From: Candidatus Kaistia colombiensis
Lineage (GTDB): Bacteria; Pseudomonadota; Alphaproteobacteria; Rhizobiales; Kaistiaceae
Direction: 5' to 3'
DNA: 64,000 nt
Assembly: GCA_029203105.1 (NCBI GenBank)
Contig: CP119318.1
Coordinates: forward strand, 4,602,501 to 4,666,500
Numbering within the stretch: position 1 is the first letter of the stretch; the number at the start of each line of letters is the position of its first letter. Under the pieces are notes generated by a model. It did not search any database, was not told where the DNA came from, and was given only the letters and a program-made list of their open reading frames with translations. Of the stretch, positions 54,128-61,688 are shown piece after piece. Position numbers and translations under genes: made by a program.

Positions 54128-54514
54128 ATGGGCGTCAATCGGAGCACCCCGGAACAGTTTCAGCTCAGGCTTCCAATGGGCCTGCGCGACAGGGTCAAGG
54201 CGCATGCCGAACGTCACGGACGATCGACAAATGCCGAAATCGTCAGAGTACTTGAGCGGGAGTTCCCGGCCCCCAAGCCTGTAGAGGAGCGCGTATTGGA
54301 GGTGCTCGATCTAATTGGCGTATTAACGCTGGGACCACCGAGCGGGGGAACTGTTCGGATCGTCGAAGAAATTGAGGCGATGCTGAAGCGGATGGCTGGC
54401 GGGCAAGTGAGCGATATTGATCCCGAGCTTCAGAGTAAGATCCGCTGGCAGTTAGAGATGCTTTCGGAGCGCCGATTGGGTGACGTGGGCGAAGAGCCCT
54501 CTATCCCGAAATGA
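54128..54514 (+). CDS. Arc-type ribbon-helix-helix DNA-binding protein
   Basis: A 128-residue protein whose N-terminus 'QFQLRLPMGLRDRVKAHAERHGRSTNAEIVRVLEREFP' is an Arc/MetJ ribbon-helix-helix domain. The remainder is helical and unassigned. The ATG at 54128 fits the domain start; a GTG at 54062 would lie inside the operator and is unlikely. It probably represses itself and the divergent xis gene. Confidence 0.8.
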   Translation: MGVNRSTPEQFQLRLPMGLRDRVKAHAERHGRSTNAEIVRVLEREFPAPKPVEERVLEVLDLIGVLTLGPPSGGTVRIVEEIEAMLKRMAGGQVSDIDPELQSKIRWQLEMLSERRLGDVGEEPSIPK

Positions 54515-54527
54515 AGAGGATCGACGA

Positions 54528-54722
54528 TTGACGAAAAGCGAAATACCGCCACCAAGCGGATGCAATTCCGACATTCTTGAACTTGCACGCGCGTTGGGGC
54601 GAGCGGCGGCCCGTCGTGACCATTACGGGATAGATGCGGCCGGAAGCGATGACAAGAGCCCCTCCCCGCGTACCAACGTGCGGTGCATCGTACTAGTGGA
54701 TACGCCAGGGGACCGCCCGTAG
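54528..54722 (+). CDS. small prophage protein of the recombinase/xis module (second copy)
   Basis: A 64-residue protein from a TTG start (AAGAGGA upstream), with the core ILELARALGRAAARRDHYG, paralogous to 39710-39907. It lies between the RHH regulator and the serine recombinase, 48 bases before the latter. Role unknown; the conserved pairing with recombinases suggests a recombination accessory function. Confidence 0.7.
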   Translation: MTKSEIPPPSGCNSDILELARALGRAAARRDHYGIDAAGSDDKSPSPRTNVRCIVLVDTPGDRP

Positions 54723-54770
54723 CACAGCGCCTAAGGCGTATGTCTACCAAACCACCGCGAGGATGATCCT

Positions 54771-56387
54771 ATGCCGCGCCGCGCCGCAATCTACGCTCGC
54801 TACAGCACCGATCAGCAAAGCGACCGCTCGATCGAGGATCAGGAACGTCTCTGCCGCGACTATGCCGAGCGCAAGGGCTACCAAGTCGTCGAAACGTACG
54901 CCGATCGCGCCAAGTCCGGCGGCTCGATGATCGGCCGAGACGGTTTCGCTCGGATGATGGAAAAAGCCTTGGATGGGCAATTTCAAGTCGTCATCTGCGA
55001 GGCCCTCGACCGCATCTCCCGCGACATAGAGGACCTCGCCGGAACGTTCAAACGACTGTCCTTCGCCGGCATCGACCTCGAAGCGGTCCACGAGGGAAAA
55101 GCCGACACGATCATGATCGGTCTGCGCGGCCTGGTCGGTCAGCTCTTCCGCGAGGATGGGGTGAAGAAGATCCGGCGCGGGCTTGCCGGCCGCGTCGAGA
55201 GTGGCCTTTCGGCGGGAGGGCGAGCGTATGGTTATCGCCCGGTTGTCGGGAAAAAGGGCGAGCTTGTCATCGACGCCGAGGAGGCCGAGATCGTGCGGCG
55301 GATCTATCGAGAGTTCGCTGACGGCAGCAGCGCGCGAGAAATTGCGGTTGGCCTCAATCATGGAGGTGTCCCGCCGCCGCGCGGATCGGCGTGGACAGCC
55401 GCGACCCTCAATGGCGCCAAGGAGCGACAGGCCGGCCTCCTCCGCAACCGCCTTTTCGAGGGCGTCCGGGTCTGGAACAAAGTCAAAATGATAAGTGACC
55501 CGGAAACAGGCCGTCGCATCAGCCGCGTAAATCCGGACGATGAATGGAAGATCGCGGGGGTGCCGAATTTGCGCATCGTCGACGCGGAAACGGTTGCACT
55601 TGTAAGAGAACGGCTAGACCAGCCCCGCAAGTCTGATCAGCCCTACACACGAACGCCGCGCGTCCTGTCCGGGCTGCTACGTTGCGGAGGCTGCGGTGGC
55701 GGCATGACACTCAACGGAAAAGACAAGAATGGTGAACCGCGCGTCGGCTGCGCTCGCAACAGAGAAGCCGGGACCTGCGACCACAAGCGCCGATATCGGA
55801 TATCCGCTATCGAGGATGCGGTCCTCAAGAACCTTCAGCAGCAGCTCGGAAATCCAGAGGCGATAGATAGCTATCTGATCGACTACATGGCCGAGCGCCG
55901 CCGGCTCGCCGCCGAGGCGATCCGCAATCGTGCCTCGATCGAGAGACGGCTCGCCGATGCGAAAGGCGCTGTCTCGCGTCTGATCGACGCCTACACCCGG
56001 GGTCTTGTCGATATCGACGAACTCGCCGAGCGCAAGCCGACGCTGGAAACCGAGGTTAGGCGCTGGAACGACGAGCTAAGCCAAGCTGCACCGGTCCCAA
56101 ACGTAACACTTCACCCGCAGGCGATGCGTCAATACCGAGACGACATTGCGGCTCTGCGCGCGCGCCTCAACAATGATCCCTCGACCCCTACCCCCGAATT
56201 CCTCGCACCGCTGAGGAGACTTGTCGCGGAGGTGCGCATCCACCCATCGGAAGGCTTCGCACCGTTCGCGATCGAGATTAAGGGACACCTCAGCGCCTTG
56301 ATGGCCGAGGCGCTGGTTCCGTTCGGAAAGGTTGCTATTGAGTTGGTAGCGGAGGAGGGACTTGAACCCCCGACACGCGGATTATGA
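54771..56387 (+). CDS. large serine recombinase (site-specific integrase)
   Basis: A 538-residue recombinase: resolvase N-terminal domain with the nucleophile in YARYSTDQQSDRS (Ser12), recombinase domain ('GRVESGLSAGGRAYGYRPV'), zinc ribbon ('LLRCGGCGGGMTL...VGCARNREAGTC') and a coiled coil. The last residues, AEEGLEPPTRGL, are encoded by the tRNA-derived att sequence, an arrangement seen when an element integrates at a tRNA 3' end. It is probably the integrase of the element bounded by this att copy. Confidence 0.9.
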   Translation: MPRRAAIYARYSTDQQSDRSIEDQERLCRDYAERKGYQVVETYADRAKSGGSMIGRDGFARMMEKALDGQFQVVICEALDRISRDIEDLAGTFKRLSFAGIDLEAVHEGKADTIMIGLRGLVGQLFREDGVKKIRRGLAGRVESGLSAGGRAYGYRPVVGKKGELVIDAEEAEIVRRIYREFADGSSAREIAVGLNHGGVPPPRGSAWTAATLNGAKERQAGLLRNRLFEGVRVWNKVKMISDPETGRRISRVNPDDEWKIAGVPNLRIVDAETVALVRERLDQPRKSDQPYTRTPRVLSGLLRCGGCGGGMTLNGKDKNGEPRVGCARNREAGTCDHKRRYRISAIEDAVLKNLQQQLGNPEAIDSYLIDYMAERRRLAAEAIRNRASIERRLADAKGAVSRLIDAYTRGLVDIDELAERKPTLETEVRRWNDELSQAAPVPNVTLHPQAMRQYRDDIAALRARLNNDPSTPTPEFLAPLRRLVAEVRIHPSEGFAPFAIEIKGHLSALMAEALVPFGKVAIELVAEEGLEPPTRGL

Positions 56388-56388
56388 T
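56344..56388 (-). repeat. att site, 3' half of a CAT-anticodon tRNA (copy 2)
   Basis: On the minus strand these 45 bases are the 3' half of a tRNA: from the anticodon loop (CAT at 56386-56384) through the variable loop, the T-loop TTCAAGT and the acceptor strand to CCA. They match elongator tRNA-Met. The 5' half is missing: beyond 56388 the sequence is unrelated. This is therefore an integration scar/att site, not a tRNA gene. The first 19 bases recur at 36315-36333. Confidence 0.8.
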
Positions 56389-56490
56389 GCGGCTAGTATC
56401 CCTGCCGCTTCAATTGTTTAGCCGCTGAGGTTCCGTCTACACTCGCCAAAACATCAATGACTTAGCTGCGATTTGTCTACACAGGATCCC

Positions 56491-56616
56491 ATGTCCTATC
56501 GCCGCCTCCGCATCCCCCTTGCCGCATGGATTTTCGTCGCCGGGCTATGGGCCGTGATGCTCTGGGTGATAGCCGGGAACGTGCTGGCGCTCGTCAGGTG
56601 GGTGGTGGGGTGGTGA
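56491..56616 (+). CDS. small single-helix membrane protein
   Basis: A 41-residue protein (MSYRRLRIPLAAWIFVAGL ...) with one membrane helix and a positively charged N-terminus. It overlaps the next small frame by GTGA. It is the first gene after the att site, so it belongs to the right-hand phage element. No family recognised. Confidence 0.5.
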   Translation: MSYRRLRIPLAAWIFVAGLWAVMLWVIAGNVLALVRWVVGW

Positions 56617-56744
56617 GCGATGTCGGTATCCCGAAAGCGAATAGCCCGGCCCCGTCCGAAGACAGAGCCGGGCTGATGATGCGGGCTCGACCGCTCGCTT
56701 CCCACCCCGGCTTGGCAAACGCGTTCTTTGGTGCAATCGCCTGA
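56613..56744 (+). CDS. small hypothetical protein
   Basis: A 43-residue frame with GTG start, coupled by a 4-base overlap to the preceding small membrane protein gene. Composition is coding-like (SDVGIPKANSPAPSEDRAG) but nothing is recognised. Kept at low confidence. Confidence 0.35.
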   Translation: MSDVGIPKANSPAPSEDRAGLMMRARPLASHPGLANAFFGAIA

Positions 56745-56770
56745 TGGCGCCATGGCGGATGACGCTCGCG

Positions 56771-57217
56771 TTATGGCCCGCGTGCTCGCGCCGAGACGAA
56801 GATTGCCGCTGCCTTTGCGCGAGAGCTAGCTTCCAGCTTCTTCAAGATCTCAAGGACATGGTAGTCGATAGTGCGCTTGGTACAGCCCAAAATAAGCGCG
56901 ATCTCGGCATTAGATTTGCCCTGCGAGACCCATTTCAGGATTCCCCTCTGAAACTCGCATAGCGAACGCAATCCTGCATTTCGCTGCATTGCCAGATCAG
57001 ATTCTGCGGCGATTTCCGCAGCGCGGGCCGCTGCTGCGTCTTGTACGATGGAAGCGGCATGTGCAATCCCGCGACGATCTTCGGACGGAGCTGCCTGACC
57101 TCCGGCATCTAGCCGCAGCAATCCACCAGCTGCACCAACAGCCAGATCCAGCTCTTGAGCATCACGCGCACGGAATATACTAGCTACGGCACTAGCGGTC
57201 TGCGCCAGCAATGGCAT
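56771..57217 (-). CDS. LuxR-type helix-turn-helix regulator
   Basis: A 148-residue protein. The C-terminal 60 residues are a LuxR/GerE helix-turn-helix: 'ILKWVSQGKSNAEIALILGCTKRTIDYHVLEILKKL'. The N-terminal part (1-80) has no recognisable sensor domain. AAGGA precedes the ATG at 57217. It is the second gene of a pair, 16 bases after the stop of 57234-57515. Likely a phage or island regulator. Confidence 0.75.
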   Translation of the reverse strand: MPLLAQTASAVASIFRARDAQELDLAVGAAGGLLRLDAGGQAAPSEDRRGIAHAASIVQDAAAARAAEIAAESDLAMQRNAGLRSLCEFQRGILKWVSQGKSNAEIALILGCTKRTIDYHVLEILKKLEASSRAKAAAIFVSARARGP

Positions 57218-57233
57218 CAAAGAATCCTTTCTC

Positions 57234-57515
57234 CTACGGCCTCCAGAGGACGAAGTTGCCTGCAGGATCACGAGTGGCCGGACGATACACCATCGAGTGC
57301 GAGCTTGAATACAGGGCGCAAGTCGGACGAACCAGATGGGGACGGCAGACATTCATCGTGCCTGCTTGAGCGCTTCGATGGTCGCGGTCAGTGAGGAAGA
57401 TGCAGTAGGAGGACCAGCCACGGACGTCCGGCGGCAACTCTCGCGACTTCCAATCCTGCTCCTCTGCAACGATGTCCTTCCCCTCGAGGAACATTCGGCG
57501 GACGATTTCGGGCAT
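57234..57515 (-). CDS. hypothetical protein upstream of the LuxR-type gene
   Basis: A 93-residue frame starting MPEIVRRMFLEGKDIVAEEQ. No family recognised; contains three cysteines and a central aromatic cluster (RGWSSYCIFL). Support comes from its placement 16 bases before the LuxR-type gene on the same strand, in divergence from the DUF982 gene. Confidence 0.45.
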   Translation of the reverse strand: MPEIVRRMFLEGKDIVAEEQDWKSRELPPDVRGWSSYCIFLTDRDHRSAQAGTMNVCRPHLVRPTCALYSSSHSMVYRPATRDPAGNFVLWRP

Positions 57516-57561
57516 TCCGGTCTCCTTGTCGAAGACTGGTGCTTATCCGATTCATCGCCCT

Positions 57562-57846
57562 ATGCAGTTGGGGATGCTGCACGCCTTCGATCCGGTCTTC
57601 GTCTGGGAACGCCTCGGTACTCGCCGTGCGATCGGCGACGTCCTGCGCGCCGCCGAGTGGCTGACCGAGCAATGGCCGGCGGACTATCGGGGGTCCGACC
57701 TGCACGTTCAAGCCATGGAGTTGTGCCTTCTGGAGCTGGAAGGCGGCGCCAGGCCCGACGAAGTCCGCGCCATGTTCGTCGAGGCGGCGTTCGAAGCGGA
57801 AATCCTGGCACTGGACATCCGCCCGACTTTCTCTTGGGCGCCCTGA
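57562..57846 (+). CDS. DUF982 family protein
   Basis: A 94-residue protein with the DUF982 pattern: an N-terminal strand 'FDPVFVWERLGTRRAIGDVLRAAEWLTEQWP' and the C-terminal 'ARPDEVRAMFVEAAFEAEILAL'. DUF982 proteins are small, of unknown function and typical of Hyphomicrobiales. Start uncertain between ATG 57562 and 57574. Confidence 0.75.
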   Translation: MQLGMLHAFDPVFVWERLGTRRAIGDVLRAAEWLTEQWPADYRGSDLHVQAMELCLLELEGGARPDEVRAMFVEAAFEAEILALDIRPTFSWAP

Positions 57847-57943
57847 TCACCCTACGCTGCAGCCTTCCGCCGCGTCGCCCGCATTCTACCCCATGCCGAA
57901 TCGCGTGTGAAACCCTGCTATGCTGCCGTGGTGGAGGATCCTT

Positions 57944-58135
57944 ATGCACCAAGACGAAGACCGGATTAGCGCCCGATCGATGTCAGCTATCCTGAACCCG
58001 GAGGGCGTGGCCCCCGACGAGATGGAAGCGCTGAGGCTTGAGCTGATAGCGGCGGTCGAACGTCTGCTTCAACTGGTCAGCACACGAGTGGCAGAGATCG
58101 AGCTTGAGGAGATCGAGCCGGCAGGGAATGCGTAG
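57944..58135 (+). CDS. small hypothetical protein
   Basis: A 63-residue acidic helical protein (MHQDEDRISARSMSAILN ... 'LELIAAVERLLQLVSTRVAEIELEEIE') with a good GGAGG ribosome site seven bases before ATG. Not recognised. Confidence 0.55.
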   Translation: MHQDEDRISARSMSAILNPEGVAPDEMEALRLELIAAVERLLQLVSTRVAEIELEEIEPAGNA

Positions 58136-58226
58136 TCACGGGCCTCTCTTGACGCCGCGGCGGCTCAAGGATGAACTGCTCTTGGGGCAGCCGAATCGGG
58201 CCTGCGACCTTAAGGCGTAGGCACGC

Positions 58227-58580
58227 ATGGCAAACCCCGACTGGTCTGAGATTTCACGGCATTTCTTTGAGCATGCCCGGCGCCTCGGCATGACGGGATC
58301 CAGACTGCTTCTGCTACTTCTGGCTTTCGTCGCGATGGGCGGCATGGTGCTTGGCGTCGACCCTATCGCCGCGATGGCGCTTTTGATCGTCGCTTATATT
58401 TTGGAGCCGATCCAGAGCTGCTTGAAACATCATCTGGATCGCACGAAATCAGTGAAAGACTTAACCGCCAGCCGTGATAGGCTTCGCACCGAAACAAGGG
58501 CAATCCGGCACCGACAAAGGCTCGACGAACCGGAACTGCCACTGAGCGTTGACCAAGACGAGGAGGGCACAGTGAAATGA
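58227..58580 (+). CDS. hypothetical membrane protein
   Basis: A 117-residue protein with two hydrophobic helices (about residues 22-42 and 45-62) and a charged C-terminal tail rich in R/E/D. It is coupled by ATGA to the following gene. The pair may form a phage membrane complex; no family was recognised. Confidence 0.6.
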   Translation: MANPDWSEISRHFFEHARRLGMTGSRLLLLLLAFVAMGGMVLGVDPIAAMALLIVAYILEPIQSCLKHHLDRTKSVKDLTASRDRLRTETRAIRHRQRLDEPELPLSVDQDEEGTVK

Positions 58581-59128
58581 GTATGATCACCATCGTGTCA
58601 TCGACCATGGTCGCCGCCGCCGTAGCCTTCATTCTTGAGCGTGCCATTTCCGCATATTGTCGGATTGTGCGGTTTGACGCCGGCAGGATAAGGGCCGCCG
58701 TGGAGTCGCAAACCGAACAGGCCGATCTCCTCCAGGAAATAGCCATCCGCGAAACCATCCCGCTCGACGTAAAGGACTTCCTCCTCGACGTCGCGGAAAT
58801 CAGCCTCGACCACTCGGTGGCGGTGCGACTGCTCGACGGTATTGAATCCGAGGAGCGCAGGGCTGATGACGCGCGAGGGCTTGAGATTGCCCAAGCCATC
58901 GCCGATGTCGGCAAAGTCGATCCTAAGGCATTGGAACTGATCACGGGGTTCCTAAGGGTGTCGATGCTCGCGTCATTTCTTCAGTGGCCGGACACAGCAA
59001 AGCGCCTCTTGCTCATATCCCCACGTCTGGCGGCCGAACGCGCCGACGAGATGGTGAGTTCAGCAGCAGGCGCGATGAGGCGCCCCAGGACGAGCGACGA
59101 AGGTTTCCGGACCCCAGCCTTCGTTTAG
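58577..59128 (+). CDS. hypothetical protein with N-terminal membrane anchor
   Basis: A 183-residue protein. The first 25 residues form a membrane helix (MSMITIVSSTMVAAAVAFIL); the rest is helical and soluble. It is the last gene of a plus-strand operon that ends in the terminator at 59152-59176. No family recognised. Confidence 0.6.
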   Translation: MSMITIVSSTMVAAAVAFILERAISAYCRIVRFDAGRIRAAVESQTEQADLLQEIAIRETIPLDVKDFLLDVAEISLDHSVAVRLLDGIESEERRADDARGLEIAQAIADVGKVDPKALELITGFLRVSMLASFLQWPDTAKRLLLISPRLAAERADEMVSSAAGAMRRPRTSDEGFRTPAFV

Positions 59129-59151
59129 CTACGCCCATCGCCCCACCAAAG

Positions 59152-59176
59152 GCCCGCCTCCCCGGCGGGCTTTTTT
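59152..59176 (+). terminator. rho-independent terminator
   Basis: GCCCGCC (59152-59158) and GGCGGGC (59164-59170) form a 7-bp GC stem with a TCCCC loop, followed directly by six T. It is 24 bases after the stop of 58577-59128 and ends that operon. Confidence 0.88.
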
Positions 59177-59239
59177 GTGCCTTGACGGCCATTGCTGGCC
59201 GTAAACAGCCGGGTCATGTCGCCGGCTGGCGTGAAGGCC

Positions 59240-59344
59240 CTAGAACGCCGCGCTGATGTCAACCGCGAGATCCCACCCTGCCCACCAACACACGATGGTG
59301 AGCCCGATCATGGCGCCAACATAGACGAGAGCCCGTATCAACAT
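59240..59344 (-). CDS. small membrane peptide
   Basis: A 34-residue frame (MLIRALVYVGAMIGLTIVC ...) with a single membrane helix. Short hydrophobic proteins of this kind are frequent in phage lysis and membrane regions. An ACGGA stretch precedes the ATG. Not recognised further. Confidence 0.4.
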   Translation of the reverse strand: MLIRALVYVGAMIGLTIVCWWAGWDLAVDISAAF

Positions 59345-59466
59345 TCCGTAACGTAATGTTGGCTCCGGTTCTGGGTCAACATGCGTTCAGACGTGGCCTT
59401 TGATGGCAGCCCAGATCAGACCGAGTAGCCCGATGACGAGGACGCCGACGGCATGGAGGGATCCCG

Positions 59467-59997
59467 ATGGCGCGATATAAGGGCCAGCGCACTGCCGCCG
59501 AGATCGATCGGGACTATCCGCACCAGGTCTGCCTCGACGTACCGCGGCAGGGGGTCGGCGCCCGCATGAACGAAATCACGACCTTCTGTCGCGAACGCGA
59601 CTATGCAAATCGGACCGGCGACGACCGCTTCGTGCATCAGGCGAACTGGTGCTTCCGCTCGGCCGGCGAGACCGACGAATTCCACACACGATTCTCGCCG
59701 ATCTGGACCTTGCCGGCGGATCGACCGATGAGCATCGAGACCTTGGGCGAGGCCGATCGCGCTAACTGGTCTGTCTCCGCCCAATGTCTGGGCCGGGACG
59801 GCAATACGAAGAAGGGCACACGCCCATGCCCTCACAAGGTGGAACTTGACCTTCCAACTTTGGTCTGGACGCGCGGTCGAGATTTCCCCCTGGCCAGGCT
59901 GCCAGAAAGGCTCATGTGCCCGTCCTGCGGTTGCAGAAAGATGCTAGTTTATTTCAACAAACCCGACACGACAGGGCACGCGATGATGGGCGCCTAA
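59467..59997 (+). CDS. hypothetical protein with C-terminal zinc-binding motif
   Basis: A 176-residue protein preceded by a GGAGGG site. Six to seven cysteines are spread along it; the C-terminal 'LMCPSCGCRKMLVYF' is a zinc-knuckle-like CxxCxC. The centre is rich in aromatic and charged residues. No family assigned. Confidence 0.55.
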   Translation: MARYKGQRTAAEIDRDYPHQVCLDVPRQGVGARMNEITTFCRERDYANRTGDDRFVHQANWCFRSAGETDEFHTRFSPIWTLPADRPMSIETLGEADRANWSVSAQCLGRDGNTKKGTRPCPHKVELDLPTLVWTRGRDFPLARLPERLMCPSCGCRKMLVYFNKPDTTGHAMMGA

Positions 59998-60049
59998 CGT
60001 TGATCCGCGCCGCCCAAGACGGCACCACTCGACGTTGTATGCCAAATCA

Positions 60050-60077
60050 CCATATAAAGATTCACTTGGGTAAGTGA
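60050..60077 (+). promoter_or_regulatory. promoter and operator of the Panacea gene
   Basis: A -10-like TATAAA lies at about 60051-60056 in an AT-rich window. Directly after it TCACTT (60062-60067) and AAGTGA (60072-60077) form a perfect 6-bp inverted repeat with a GGGT centre, ending 4 bases before the ATG at 60082. A repressor bound here would block transcription, as in autoregulated toxin-antitoxin operons. Confidence 0.5.
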
Positions 60078-60081
60078 GCAA

Positions 60082-60552
60082 ATGGGAGTCTCACTCGGGA
60101 TCACAGCCATGACAGTCAGCGCCTCAGCCGCCGCTCGCCACATCTGCGCAGCCGGGAACTGGCAGGTAACGAATCTACAACTTCAGAAGCTGCTCTACCT
60201 AGCTCAGATGCTCCACATGGGGCAGACGAGGGGTGACCGTCTCATGAATTCCACGTTCGAAGCTTGGGACTACGGACCGGTTGACCCCAACGTCTATAGG
60301 CGTGTTGCAATGTTTGGGGCGCGCCCCATCCAAGATGTGTTCTTTGGTGTCAATGCAATCGACGGGACGCCAGAAGCCGCAGTCATCGACGAGGTGTGCG
60401 GCTCTCTTATTTCGAAGCCCGCCGGCGAATTGGTTGCAATAACGCATTGGGACCAGGGCGCATGGGCCAAGAACTACCGATCGGGTGCCAAGGGCATCAT
60501 CATACCGGATCAAGATATCCTCGCGGAGTATGATGCTCGAGTCGCAGCTTGA
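60082..60552 (+). CDS. Panacea-domain (SocA-like, DUF4065) antitoxin-type protein
   Basis: A 156-residue protein of the Panacea/SocA family: 'NLQLQKLLYLAQMLHMGQTRGDRLMNSTFEAWDYGPVDPNVYRRV' is the family core. Members neutralise many unrelated toxins (PanAT systems) or act as proteolytic adaptors for a toxin (SocAB). ATG 60109 is an alternative start. The following gene begins before this one stops, so the partner is probably the small membrane protein. Confidence 0.8.
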   Translation: MGVSLGITAMTVSASAAARHICAAGNWQVTNLQLQKLLYLAQMLHMGQTRGDRLMNSTFEAWDYGPVDPNVYRRVAMFGARPIQDVFFGVNAIDGTPEAAVIDEVCGSLISKPAGELVAITHWDQGAWAKNYRSGAKGIIIPDQDILAEYDARVAA

Positions 60553-60895
60553 ACCCAAAGAGACCCCGATGCCTTCGGCAATCGGGCGCGTACTTGCCAA
60601 AATTGAAAGGGACTCGCCGCCGACACAGATCGACGTAACGGCGGCGAGCCTTGAGAGATCGTTGCAACGGGAAATCGACCTACGTCGGGAGGAGCGCTTC
60701 TTCTGGGTGATGGTTTCCGTCATGCTGGTTGACGCGCTCATTTTTCAGTCAGTGCCATGGCCCGGATGCATAGTTCTCGTCCTGCTCCAACTCATCCTGC
60801 TGGCCCACTTGGCAAAATGGCTAGGCGTAGAGCAGATCGCTGTGCCGCTGTTAGCGATGCTCAATCGCTACATGACGGGTAAGCCGGAAAAATAA
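60533..60895 (+). CDS. small membrane protein coupled to the Panacea gene, toxin candidate
   Basis: A 120-residue protein: about 60 soluble residues, partly coiled ('QIDVTAASLERSLQREIDLRREERF'), then two adjacent membrane helices (about 63-80 and 84-102) and a short C-terminal tail. It overlaps the Panacea gene by 20 bases. No family recognised. In PanAT operons the gene beside panA is the toxin and many are membrane-active; that role here is inference. Confidence 0.6.
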   Translation: MLESQLEPKETPMPSAIGRVLAKIERDSPPTQIDVTAASLERSLQREIDLRREERFFWVMVSVMLVDALIFQSVPWPGCIVLVLLQLILLAHLAKWLGVEQIAVPLLAMLNRYMTGKPEK

Positions 60896-60906
60896 GATGG
60901 CCTAGC

Positions 60907-60996
60907 TCACGGCACCCTATGCGGAATCCAGCTCCAGATCCGCATCAGGGCGTCTATCAGCAGCGGCAGGCCGATCTCCGCCCGGACGTCAATCAT
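60907..60996 (-). CDS. very small phage protein
   Basis: A 29-residue frame (MIDVRAEIGLPLLIDALMR ...) whose ATG overlaps the stop of 60993-61316 by 4 bases. The tight coupling in a compact phage operon is the main support. An amphipathic helix is likely; function unknown. Confidence 0.4.
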   Translation of the reverse strand: MIDVRAEIGLPLLIDALMRIWSWIPHRVP

Positions 60997-61316
60997 CGAG
61001 ACGCGCCCTTGAGCGCCTCGATCGTCGCGGTAAGCGCCGCGATCTGCTTGCCCTGCTCCACGAGACTGCGGTTAATGTCCGACAGCTGAGAGATCAACTG
61101 ATCTTGCGACCGCAGCTGCGTCCCTTCGAGAGCCGCGACGCGCGGGCGCAGGTCCGCGGTGATGTCAGCGGCAGCGCGGGCGTCGGCCTGGATGGCAGAG
61201 ATCCAGATCCAGAAAAGCGCTCCTGCGACCGACATTAGAACCGGCGTCGCTACCATGGCCAGTCGGGACAGGGCGAGCAGCGTGACGCTCTCGACGATCT
61301 TCTCCGGTGCGGTCAT
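60993..61316 (-). CDS. phage membrane protein with coiled coil
   Basis: A 107-residue protein with a membrane helix (about residues 20-42) and a C-terminal coiled coil ('LRPRVAALEGTQLRSQDQLISQLSDINRSLVEQGKQIAAL'). Joined by ATGA to the o-spanin gene before it. In the lysis operon it could be a holin-related or accessory protein; not established. Confidence 0.6.
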   Translation of the reverse strand: MTAPEKIVESVTLLALSRLAMVATPVLMSVAGALFWIWISAIQADARAAADITADLRPRVAALEGTQLRSQDQLISQLSDINRSLVEQGKQIAALTATIEALKGASR

Positions 61317-61516
61317 CGGCTTGCCTTCCAGCCGCAGGCTTGCACGCCATAGGCGTTGTGTCCCAGAACTTGGCGCTGCGTCCCATCGGTCAGCCGATCT
61401 TCGACAGACGGCCGGATCGGGCTGGCGACATCGCAGAAGTCACCCGTTGCCGTCACGCATCCACTTGCCAAGCTCGCGGTCGAGAGCATCAGGCCCAAGG
61501 CCATCAACCTTTTCAT
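61313..61516 (-). CDS. Rz1-like outer-membrane lipoprotein (o-spanin)
   Basis: A 67-residue lipoprotein: signal peptide with lipobox LASGC near residue 20, then a short hydrophilic part. Its start lies inside the Rz-like gene in another frame (77-base overlap), the classical overlapping i-spanin/o-spanin arrangement. It would link to the inner-membrane spanin and disrupt the outer membrane at lysis. Confidence 0.75.
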   Translation of the reverse strand: MKRLMALGLMLSTASLASGCVTATGDFCDVASPIRPSVEDRLTDGTQRQVLGHNAYGVQACGWKASR

Positions 61517-61688
61517 CGCTGGTCTTCCTGTTCCTGATTGCGGTGAGGGTGTCGGCCTGCTGGCGGGCGCGTTCCTGGCTCCGGCCGGTGGCGATGAGTT
61601 TGAGGGCGGCGAGGCCGAGCGCTGCGGCGATTGCGAGCCCGATGGCGAGATAGCGGCCGGCGCGGGTCGCGAGGAGCCAGGCGATCAT
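61440..61688 (-). CDS. Rz-like inner-membrane spanin (i-spanin)
   Basis: An 82-residue protein with an N-terminal membrane anchor (about residues 10-32) and a charged periplasmic tail ('RSQERARQQADTLTAIRNRKTSDEKVDGLG'). It is coupled to the endolysin by ATGA and contains the Rz1-like start within it. Identification rests on architecture and position. Confidence 0.7.
   Translation of the reverse strand: MIAWLLATRAGRYLAIGLAIAAALGLAALKLIATGRSQERARQQADTLTAIRNRKTSDEKVDGLGPDALDRELGKWMRDGNG

Noticed and set aside
56344..56420. intact tRNA-Met gene
   Set aside because: Only the 3' half from the anticodon loop to CCA is present; the 5' acceptor strand, D-arm and 5' anticodon stem are missing.
59390..59470. 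short hydrophobic minus-strand frame (AVGVLVIGLLGLIWAAIKG)
   Set aside because: It looks like a membrane peptide, but no usable start codon or ribosome site was found, so it was not listed as a gene.
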